64,000 nt of DNA from Microbispora sp. ZYX-F-249 (GTDB lineage Bacteria > Actinomycetota > Actinomycetes > Streptosporangiales > Streptosporangiaceae), in contig NZ_JBDJAW010000002.1 in NCBI RefSeq assembly GCF_039649665.1, positions 372,001-436,000 on the forward strand, written 5' to 3'. Each line of letters starts with the position of its first letter. Position 1 is the first letter of the stretch. Positions 54,647 to 61,324 of the stretch are shown here, in pieces. The translations under genes and the position numbers were made by a program. The notes under the pieces were generated by a model. It was not told the DNA's origin, ran no database searches, and worked only from the letters and a program-made list of their open reading frames with translations.

Positions 54647-55740
54647 GATGGCGTCTCTTCTCGGGTGGGGGCGGTCGGCCGGCGCGGCTCCACGTCCGCG
54701 GGCGGCAGTTCGGCGCGGGCGGCCGCCAGGCCGCGCCGGGCCGCCGCCAGGTGCGGATGGTCCGGCGCCGCCCGCCGCAGCGCCTCGATCGCCCGTCCGT
54801 AGCAGGCCTCCGCCTGGTCGGGCCGGCGGCGGGCGCGGTGCAGTGCGCCGAGGTTGATCAGGGTGATGGCCGACTCCGGATGCCCCGGACCCAGAACCGC
54901 GTCCTTGACGGCCAGTGCGCGCGTGTAGCGGGCCCGCGCCTCGTCCAGGTCCCCCCGCCGGTGTGCCAGGGCGGCGAGGTTGTGCAGCGCGGCGGCGACG
55001 TCGTGGTGTTCCGGGCCGTACGCCGCCTCGCAGACGGCCAGGGCGTCCCGGAGCAGCGTCTCGGCCTCGGCGGGGCGCCCGCAACCGTCCACGAGCGCGG
55101 CCCAGGCGGCGAGGTCCGCGGCCACCCTCGGATGCCGCCCGCCGAGGAGCCGGGCCCGCAGCCGCGTCGCACGCCGGGCCCACGGCTCGCCCGCCTCGTG
55201 GTCGCCGCGCGCGTGAGCGAGCCCGCCCAGGTTGTGACAGACCGTGGCCACGTCCTCGTGCTCGGGGCCGTGCGCCTCCTCCAGAATCCCGAGAGCGCGC
55301 CGGTACAGGGCCTCGGCCTGCCGGAAGCGGCCTGTGTACTTGCCCAGCACGCCCCACTCGTTGCAGAGCGCTGCCACCTCCACCGATCGCGGGCCGAAGG
55401 TCCGCTCCGCCGCGGGGAGAGTCAGGGCGAACAGCAGCCCTGCCCTGCGGTAGTCGCCGCGCATGCGCCACAGGGTGGCCAACTCGATCTGGGCACGGAT
55501 CCGTAGCCCCGCCAGGCCGTCGACGCGCCGTAATGGGTACGGCGCGTCGACCCGGTCCTCACGCCGTACCGGGTCGACGCGCCGGGTCTGGTCGTCACGC
55601 CGGGCCTTGGCGACGGCGGCCCGCAATGCGCGCTCCGCCTCCGTGAAGTCGTTCTCGCCGCGTCGCTTCACGCCGTGCCGCAGCAGTTCCGCCGCCGTCG
55701 GCTTCCTTGCGGCGGAGCCGGGATCCGCCCTGTCACTCAC
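54643..55740 (-). CDS. TPR (kinesin light chain-like) protein of the RiPP cluster
   Basis: 365 residues from GTG 55740. At least six TPR units: RRAGLLFALTLPAAERTFGP, then RQAEALYRRALGILEEAHGP, EHEDVATVCHNLGGLAHARGD, HHDVAAALHNLAALAHRRGD, RYTRALAVKDAVLGP, and EACYGRAIEALRRAAP. An early segment (DDQTRRVDPVRREDRVDAP) is encoded by an imperfect inverted/direct repeat of GTCGACGCGCC-type units near 55520-55585. TPR proteins recruit peptides or scaffold enzymes. It lies between precursor and SagB gene, overlapping the latter, so it is probably an assembly or substrate-delivery factor. Confidence 0.88.
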   Translation of the reverse strand: MSDRADPGSAARKPTAAELLRHGVKRRGENDFTEAERALRAAVAKARRDDQTRRVDPVRREDRVDAPYPLRRVDGLAGLRIRAQIELATLWRMRGDYRRAGLLFALTLPAAERTFGPRSVEVAALCNEWGVLGKYTGRFRQAEALYRRALGILEEAHGPEHEDVATVCHNLGGLAHARGDHEAGEPWARRATRLRARLLGGRHPRVAADLAAWAALVDGCGRPAEAETLLRDALAVCEAAYGPEHHDVAAALHNLAALAHRRGDLDEARARYTRALAVKDAVLGPGHPESAITLINLGALHRARRRPDQAEACYGRAIEALRRAAPDHPHLAAARRGLAAARAELPPADVEPRRPTAPTREETPS

Positions 55741-55815
55741 CAACGCCTCCCGAACCTTCTCGCCACACCGGGGTCGGTCGTGCCCCCCGGATTCCCCCAG
55801 CGTTCCGCCGCCACG

Positions 55816-55855
55816 GCGTCCGCTCCGGGGCTCCCCGGAACCCCGGGGCGGACGC
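55816..55855. terminator. Strong attenuator hairpin behind the precursor gene
   Basis: GCGTCCGCTCCGGGG and CCCCGGGGCGGACGC pair over 15 bp with one wobble and a 10-nt loop. It lies 63 bp after the precursor stop and before the TPR start on the same strand. Such hairpins let RiPP precursors be made in excess over their enzymes. Confidence 0.75.
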
Positions 55856-55918
55856 ACACGGCGTCACGACGGGCCTGGAGCATCACGCGGACGCGCGCGT
55901 TCCGGGCCCGTCACGGCC

Positions 55919-56095
55919 TCACGCCTCGATGAGGATCTCGTTGTGGTTGTAGGTCAGCGCGGCGTCCGGCGTGCTGTAGGCGTCCTCGCGGACCTCGAAC
56001 ACCGCGCTCTCGTTGTGGTTGTAGGTCAGCGCGGAGTCCGGCATGGCGTAAGCGTCCTCGTGCGCCTCGAATACTTCCGGCGTGCTCTGGGACAT
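55919..56095 (-). CDS. Putative RiPP precursor peptide with two 24-residue repeats
   Basis: 58 residues. After MSQSTPE come two repeats (residues 8-30 and 32-54): VFEAHEDAYAMPDSALTYNH and VFEVREDAYSTPDAALTYNH, each ending NE, spaced by exactly 24 codons and repeated at DNA level (72 bp). The shared core is EDAYxxPDxALTYNHNE. It has no Cys and is strongly acidic, with Ser, Thr, Tyr, Asn and His as possible modification sites. The start ATG 56095 has a strong AAAGGAGCGAC; a longer upstream form is unlikely. Context (SagB dehydrogenase with RRE-like domain, TPR protein, attenuator) points to a ribosomally made, modified peptide. No known family was recognised. Confidence 0.72.
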   Translation of the reverse strand: MSQSTPEVFEAHEDAYAMPDSALTYNHNESAVFEVREDAYSTPDAALTYNHNEILIEA

Positions 56096-56196
56096 GGGTG
56101 TCGCTCCTTTCACGAGCTCCCGTGACGGCGGCCGTACGACCTCGCCACCGGAGCGGGGATCACCATGGCAGCACCCGCTGCTCAGGCTCTGACGCA

Positions 56197-56225
56197 CGTA
56201 CGATCCCAAGAGGAAAGATCGTCAA
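56197..56225 (-). promoter_or_regulatory. Candidate promoter/operator of the precursor gene
   Basis: On the minus strand TTGACG (56225-56220) is a good -35; a -10 at suitable distance is weak (CGTACG or TACGTG). ACGATC...GATCGT (56200-56222) forms a 6-bp dyad over it. The region divides the precursor gene from the divergent LLM oxidoreductase gene (56096-56372). Confidence 0.3.
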
Positions 56226-56372
56226 GCCATATCCAGTCTGCGGCGAAATCACCGGAGTTCTGGTCATACGCCTCTCACCCCGTCCGATGCCCGCCGCCGG
56301 GGACGCGACGATCCGGGGGGACGCAGCAGGGGCCGAGGTTGGCCGTCGCTTCGCTGGGTAGCCGCGTCTCGC

Positions 56373-57338
56373 ATGACGGAGTATGGAATCCACGCCTCCC
56401 ACGAGCAGATCCCGCCCGCCGATCTCCTCACCGCGATGGTCGCCGCCGAACGCGCCGGTTTCGGCACTGCCATGTGCTCCGACCACTTCTCCCCCTGGAG
56501 CGAGCGGCAGGGCCAGTCCGCCTTCGCCTGGTCCTGGCTCGGCGCCGCCCTGCAGGCCACCGGACTCACCTTCGGCGTCGTGACCGCGCCCGGGCAGCGC
56601 TACCACCCGGCGATCGTCGCCCAGGCGATCGGAACCCTCGGCGCGATGTTCCCGGGCCGGTTCTGGGCCGCGCTGGGCAGCGGCGAATACAGCAACGAGC
56701 ACATCACCGGCGGGCCGTGGCCGCGCAAGGAGATCCGCGACGCCCGCCTGCGCGAGTGCGTGGACGTCATCCGCGACCTGCTCGACGGCAAGGACGTCAC
56801 CCGTGACGGCCTGGTGACCGTGGACCGCGCCCGGCTGTGGACCCGCCCCGGGACGCCGCCCCCGCTCATCGGCGCGGCGGTGAGCACCCGTACGGCGGCC
56901 CGGTGCGCGGAGTGGGCGGACGGCCTGATCACGGTCAACGCCCCCGAGGACCACCTCCGCGAGATGATCGCGGCGTACCGGGAGGCGGGCGGGCGCGGCC
57001 CGGTCTGCCTGCAGGTCCACCTGAGCTGGGCGCCGACGGAGGAGGAGGCGGAGGCGATCGCCCACGACCAGTGGCGCAGCAACGTCTTCGGTCCGCCGGT
57101 CAGCTGGGACCTGGAGCTGGTGGAACACTTCGACGTCGTCTCCGAGCACGTGACCGTGGAACAGGTGCGCTCGGTGGTCAACGTCTCCTCCGACCTCGAC
57201 CGGCACATCGACTGGCTGCGCGGTTACGCGGCCCTGGGATTCGACCGCGTCTACCTGCACCACGTGGGCCAGGACCTGCTGCCGTTCATCGAGACCTTCG
57301 GCGCGAAGGTCCTGCCCCACCTGCGCCACAGCGAGTGA
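56373..57338 (+). CDS. LLM-class (probably F420-dependent) oxidoreductase
   Basis: 321 residues of the luciferase-like monooxygenase barrel, close to the TIGR03885 group: YGIHASHEQIPPADLLTAMVAAE, SDHFSPWSERQGQSAFAWSWLGAAL, YHPAIVAQAIGTLGAMFPGRF, GSGEYSNEHITG, and GPPPLIGAAVSTRTAARCAEWADGLIT. The substrate is unknown; it may use F420 or FMN. ATG 56373 with no strong ribosome-binding site. Divergent from the RiPP precursor gene; a tailoring role is possible but such genes are also common housekeeping genes. Confidence 0.9.
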   Translation: MTEYGIHASHEQIPPADLLTAMVAAERAGFGTAMCSDHFSPWSERQGQSAFAWSWLGAALQATGLTFGVVTAPGQRYHPAIVAQAIGTLGAMFPGRFWAALGSGEYSNEHITGGPWPRKEIRDARLRECVDVIRDLLDGKDVTRDGLVTVDRARLWTRPGTPPPLIGAAVSTRTAARCAEWADGLITVNAPEDHLREMIAAYREAGGRGPVCLQVHLSWAPTEEEAEAIAHDQWRSNVFGPPVSWDLELVEHFDVVSEHVTVEQVRSVVNVSSDLDRHIDWLRGYAALGFDRVYLHHVGQDLLPFIETFGAKVLPHLRHSE

Positions 57339-57404
57339 TATCGGAGGCGTGACGCCCCGGCGCCGCCCGCTGGGGCGAAAGGCGCCCCGGTCTGTACCGG
57401 AACA

Positions 57405-57444
57405 CACAAGAGCTGTTGCACAACAGTTCTTGTGCGTTTAGTGT
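57405..57444 (+). promoter_or_regulatory. Operator and promoter of the ArsR/MFS operon
   Basis: A 30-bp dyad at 57405-57434 pairs 14-bp arms (CACAAGAGCTGTTG and CAACAGTTCTTGTG, one mismatch) around CA. The -35 TTGCAC (57416-57421) lies inside it, and TAGTGT (57439-57444) sits 17 bp later as -10. Transcription would start at or next to the GTG at 57451, giving a leaderless mRNA. Bound repressor would block the -35. Confidence 0.7.
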
Positions 57445-57450
57445 CAGCGC

Positions 57451-58014
57451 GTGAACGATCGTCCGACGCGCGAAGTGCGCGACTCGAAGGTGCTCGCCGC
57501 GATGTCCCATCCGCTACGCCGGCGGCTGCTCGACATCCTCCGGGTGGACGGCCCCTCGACGGCGTCGGTGCTCGCCGCCAAGACCGGGCAGGCCGTCGGC
57601 AACATCAGCCATCACCTCAAGGTCCTGGCGGCGAGCGAGCTCGTCGAGGAGGTGCCCGAGCTCGCGCGTGACCGCCGCGAACGCTGGTGGCGCAGGTCTC
57701 CGTACGTCCTCAGCTGGTCGGCGTCGGATTTCCCCGACGACCCCGTGGCCGCGGCGGCGGAGTCACTCGTCCTGGACCGGCAGACCAACCTCGTCCGGCA
57801 GTGGTTCGCCGAGCGCGACGGCTACCCGGAGCCGTGGCGGCGGGCGGCGTTCACGACCGACCACTGGGCGATGCTGTCGGTCGCCGAGCTCGCCGAGCTG
57901 GAAGACAAGATCTTCGATCTGCTCGCCTCGCTGGCCGACCGGGAGATCCCCGACGACGGGCAGGAGCGCAGGCTCGTCTTCCTCACCGCCCGCGCCGTAC
58001 CGGGCCGGCCGTGA
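57451..58014 (+). CDS. ArsR-family transcriptional repressor
   Basis: 187 residues. Residues 10-85 form the winged helix: DSKVLAAMSHPLRRRLLDILR, VLAAKTGQAVGNISHHLKVL (recognition helix), wing DRRERWWRRS. The C-terminal helical part (SWSASDFPDDPVAAAAESLV, QTNLVRQWFAERDGYPE) is the multidrug-type effector domain and has no metal-binding Cys. GTG 57451. The promoter contains a 30-bp dyad. The stop overlaps the MFS start (GTGA), so it controls the efflux pump in the same transcript. Confidence 0.93.
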   Translation: MNDRPTREVRDSKVLAAMSHPLRRRLLDILRVDGPSTASVLAAKTGQAVGNISHHLKVLAASELVEEVPELARDRRERWWRRSPYVLSWSASDFPDDPVAAAAESLVLDRQTNLVRQWFAERDGYPEPWRRAAFTTDHWAMLSVAELAELEDKIFDLLASLADREIPDDGQERRLVFLTARAVPGRP

Positions 58015-59261
58015 CCACGACGCCGGTCGCGCGGGGTGGTGGGCTGCTGAGGTCGCACGACTTCCGGCTGCTGTGGATCGGCGAGACCACGAGCATGCTC
58101 GGCAGCTCCGTCGCCGGCGTGGCGCTTCCGCTGGTCGCCGTGGTTTCCCTGCACGCGAGCCCGCTTGCCGTCGGGCTGCTGACCGCGGCCGCCTGGCTGC
58201 CGTGGCTGCTGGTCGGACTGCCCGCCGGCGCGTGGGTGGACCGGAGACCCAAACGGCCGGTGATGCTCCTGTGCGACGGCGTCTCCATGGTGGTCCTCGC
58301 GAGCGTGCCGATCGCGGCATGGCTCGGCACGCTGACGATGACGCACCTGCTCGTGGTGGCCACGATGGGCGGTGTGGCGAGGGTGTTCTTCACCCTCGCC
58401 TATCGGGCGTACCTCCCCGTGCTGATCGAGGGCGGGCGGCTGCTGGAGGCCAACGCCAAGCTCCAGGGCAGCGAATCGGCCGCACAGATCGCCGGTCCGG
58501 GGCTGGCAGGGCTGCTCGCGCACTGGTTCGGCGCGGTCAGCGGTGTGCTGGCCGACGCGGTCAGTTTCGCTATCGCCCTGCTGTGCCTGCGTTCGGTGGG
58601 CTCCCGCGAGATCCGCCGGGAGAGGGCGGCGAAGCGGCGACTGCGGGCCGAGATCCGCGACGGGTTGCGTTTCGTCGTGCACGACCCTCACCTGCGCGCA
58701 CTCACCGTCTTCAGTGCGGTGTCGAACATCGCCTTGATGGGCTACGCCTCGATCCAGGTCGTGTTCCTCACCCGAGATCTCCGCGCGGGGGCAGGCCAGG
58801 TGGGCCTCGTGCTGGCGCTGGCGAGCTCCGGCGGCCTGTTCGGCGCCGCGTTCGCGGGCCGGGTGGCCACACGATTCGGAACGGCACGGGGCTTCCTGCT
58901 GTGCGAGGCGTTCGCCGCGCCGATGGCGCTGCTCGGGCCGATCGGCAGCGGCGGCGTGGGCCTGGCGCTCTTCGCCGCCGCGGGTTTCGGCACCGGTCTG
59001 GGCGTCGTGGCGTCCAACATCCTGACGAGCACCTTCCGCCAGCGCTACTGCCCGGCTGAACTGTTCGGAAGGATCACCGCGAGCACGTCGGCGCTCAACT
59101 ACGGCGCCATCCCCCTCGGCGGGCTGCTCGGCGGCATGCTGGGCGACGCGATCGGCGTACGCGAGACCCTGATGCTGATGGCTGTCATCCAGCTCTTCTC
59201 GGTCGCCATCCTGCTGCTCGGCCCATTCCGTCCCCTACGCGACTTCCCCTCGACGCGGTAG
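58011..59261 (+). CDS. MFS drug efflux-type transporter
   Basis: 416 residues with about 12 membrane helices, starting SHDFRLLWIGETTSMLGSS, then LPLVAVVSLH. The helix 2/3 loop GAWVDRRPKRPVMLLCDG is the MFS signature; others include FTLAYRAYLPVLIEGGRLLEANAKLQGSE (typical of enterobactin exporter EntS-like and tetracycline-type DHA3 transporters) and FGRITASTSALNYGAIPLGGLLGGMLGD. Overlaps the ArsR stop. Probably exports a toxic small molecule sensed by the repressor. Confidence 0.93.
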   Translation: MTTTPVARGGGLLRSHDFRLLWIGETTSMLGSSVAGVALPLVAVVSLHASPLAVGLLTAAAWLPWLLVGLPAGAWVDRRPKRPVMLLCDGVSMVVLASVPIAAWLGTLTMTHLLVVATMGGVARVFFTLAYRAYLPVLIEGGRLLEANAKLQGSESAAQIAGPGLAGLLAHWFGAVSGVLADAVSFAIALLCLRSVGSREIRRERAAKRRLRAEIRDGLRFVVHDPHLRALTVFSAVSNIALMGYASIQVVFLTRDLRAGAGQVGLVLALASSGGLFGAAFAGRVATRFGTARGFLLCEAFAAPMALLGPIGSGGVGLALFAAAGFGTGLGVVASNILTSTFRQRYCPAELFGRITASTSALNYGAIPLGGLLGGMLGDAIGVRETLMLMAVIQLFSVAILLLGPFRPLRDFPSTR

Positions 59262-59452
59262 AGCGAATCGCGATCACGATCTGGACCCGGCGCGGAAGTG
59301 CCCCGCACACTGGGTGGACCAAGGCCGCCCTGAACGCCTTGCCACTTACGGGCGGCCGCCGTGGAAACAGATCAGGATCCAGTTGCGCCGTATTCCCCGG
59401 CCAGCCCTTACCGAATGTGGGTTGCGGCCGGGCGTGAGGGATGAGGAGCAGC

Positions 59453-61147
59453 ATGCCGAGAACGACGCCATTTGCGAAGAGCGTCCGGGAACGGGCCTTA
59501 TCGGCGGCCCGAATCGGGTTCGCGGCGACGGTGGTCCTCGCCGTCGTACTGGGATTCTGGGGCCTGGAGTCGTATTCCCACAGCGCGTCGTACCAGCTCG
59601 GCCGGAGCTTCTGGGATATCGCCTACTACGATCTGCAGCTATTCGTCCTGGGTGCGGCACCGCTCGACAATCCGGGACCGTTCCCCTGGCCGCTGCAGGT
59701 GGCCCGGTTCCTTGCGCCGGCCGCCACCATCTACGCCTTGTTCGAGGCGGGCCGGGCGGTGTTCGCGAGCGAATGGCGGCGCCTGCGGCAGCGGCGCCGG
59801 ACCGGGCACACGATCGTCGTCGGTGAGACGCCGATCGCCGACGCCATGGTGGACGGGCTGCGCCGCAACGGGCCCGTGCTGCGCGCCACCGCCGGCGACG
59901 CCGAATCGCTGCGCGACGCGGGCATCGCCGGCGCCCGGTTCGTCTACGCCTGCGCCGACGACCGCGACGACAGCAGCGTCAACGTGCTGGTCGCGGCGAC
60001 CGCGAGGCAACAGGAGCGCACGAAGAAGGCCGGCGACCTCAACGTGTACGCGCACGTCAGCGACCCCGCGTACGCGCTCGCGCTGCGCGCCCGCCACCTG
60101 AGTCAGCCGGTCACCGGCGCCGACTTCTTCAACAGCGACGAGCTCGCCGCGCGGGAACTGGTCCGGCAGGAGGCCGGCTCGTTCCGCGGCGGCGAGCCTC
60201 TCGTCGTCGTCGTGGGGCTCGGGCCGTTCGGGCAGGCGATCGTGGTCGAGCTGGCACGGATGTGGCAGGTGTCGGCGCGCGCGGACGAGGAACTCGTCGT
60301 ATTCCTCGTGGACCGCGACGCCGAGGCCGTCGCGAAGGATCTGCGCCGGCGCTGGGTGGCCGTCGCCGAGACGTGCGAGCTGAGGCCGGTCGCCGACCTC
60401 GCCGCGGTGTTCCGCACGCCGGCCATGCCCACTCCCCACCGCGTATACCTGTGCCACGAGGCCGAAGAGGAGGCGGTGCGGGCCGCGCTCACCATGCCGG
60501 ACCTGTGGCAGGGCGGGGAGCGTTCGGTCGTCGTACGCCTGGACCGCCTGAGTGGTCTCGCCGACGTGCTCGGCAGCGGTGGCGGCAGCCTGCTTGACGA
60601 CGTCGAGGGGCGGCTGCAGCCTGTCTGCGTGGGCAAATTCGTCGTCGGTGCGGACGCGGGCAGAGCAGAGCGGATCCACGAGGACATCTACGAGCGTCTG
60701 GCACAGCTGATCCACCACAACTATCTGCGGCACGAGCTGAAGAAGGGCAACGCCATGCGCAGTGCCCCGGCGATGGTCCCGTGGGAGGACCTCTCCGAGG
60801 ACTACAAGCAGGCCAACCGAGCCCAAGCACGGGACATAGGCAACAAGCTCACCGCCGCCGGCTGTACCGTGGCGCCCCGCACCGGCACCGGGGTCGCGCT
60901 GAGCGACGACCCCGTGCTCGAGACGCTCGCCGAACGGGAGCACGAGCGGTGGATGGCCGAGCGCACGGCGCAGGGCTGGACGTATGGCGAGCGACGGGAC
61001 GACGAGGCCAAGCACCACCCGAGCCTCGTTCCGTGGGAGAGGCTGCCCGAGGAGGAGAAGGACAAAGACCGCGCCGTGATCCGCGAGATGGGCGACGTGC
61101 TCGCCCACTGCGGCCTCGAGATAGTCCGCCTCAATCCCGTCCGATAA
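59453..61147 (+). CDS. Membrane protein with TrkA-N-like and RyR domains
   Basis: 564 residues. Two membrane helices near residues 20-45 (FAATVVLAVVLGFWG) and 80-100 (FLAPAATIYALFEAGRAVF) frame a loop, like a two-helix channel or anchor. Residues 115-235 and 240-380 resemble two Rossmann (RCK/TrkA-N) domains: HTIVVGETPIADAMV and VVVVGLGPFGQAIVVELA (GxGxxG, intact in the second). The C-terminal 150 residues hold two RyR repeats: LIHHNYLRHELKKG / MVPWEDLSEDYKQANRAQA and AEREHERWMAERTAQGWTYG / LVPWERLPEEEKDKDR. RyR domains in bacteria are linked to nucleotide or small-molecule sensing in conflict and ion-control systems. No pore filter motif (GYG) is seen between the helices. ATG 59453 with GAGGAGCAGC. 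Confidence 0.82.
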   Translation: MPRTTPFAKSVRERALSAARIGFAATVVLAVVLGFWGLESYSHSASYQLGRSFWDIAYYDLQLFVLGAAPLDNPGPFPWPLQVARFLAPAATIYALFEAGRAVFASEWRRLRQRRRTGHTIVVGETPIADAMVDGLRRNGPVLRATAGDAESLRDAGIAGARFVYACADDRDDSSVNVLVAATARQQERTKKAGDLNVYAHVSDPAYALALRARHLSQPVTGADFFNSDELAARELVRQEAGSFRGGEPLVVVVGLGPFGQAIVVELARMWQVSARADEELVVFLVDRDAEAVAKDLRRRWVAVAETCELRPVADLAAVFRTPAMPTPHRVYLCHEAEEEAVRAALTMPDLWQGGERSVVVRLDRLSGLADVLGSGGGSLLDDVEGRLQPVCVGKFVVGADAGRAERIHEDIYERLAQLIHHNYLRHELKKGNAMRSAPAMVPWEDLSEDYKQANRAQARDIGNKLTAAGCTVAPRTGTGVALSDDPVLETLAEREHERWMAERTAQGWTYGERRDDEAKHHPSLVPWERLPEEEKDKDRAVIREMGDVLAHCGLEIVRLNPVR

Positions 61148-61324
61148 CGTCCGCGACCGCCTCGAACCAGGTTTGTCAGCGCGTGCCGTGGATGCGCGCC
61201 GCCTTGGACCGTCACTCCCCCGCCGTTATCACCATATATCAGATTCGCGCCTCTCATGAGGTGCCGGAAAGTGCTTCATACTTGCCCGTTGCGAACCGAC
61301 CCGACGAACGATGGAGCACGGCCG

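Noticed and set aside
61148..61324. Rifamycin-associated element (RAE) upstream of rph
   Set aside because: Only a weak partial dyad (AAGTGCTTCATACTT) is visible; the known 19-bp inverted repeat with its GC-rich ends was not found by eye.
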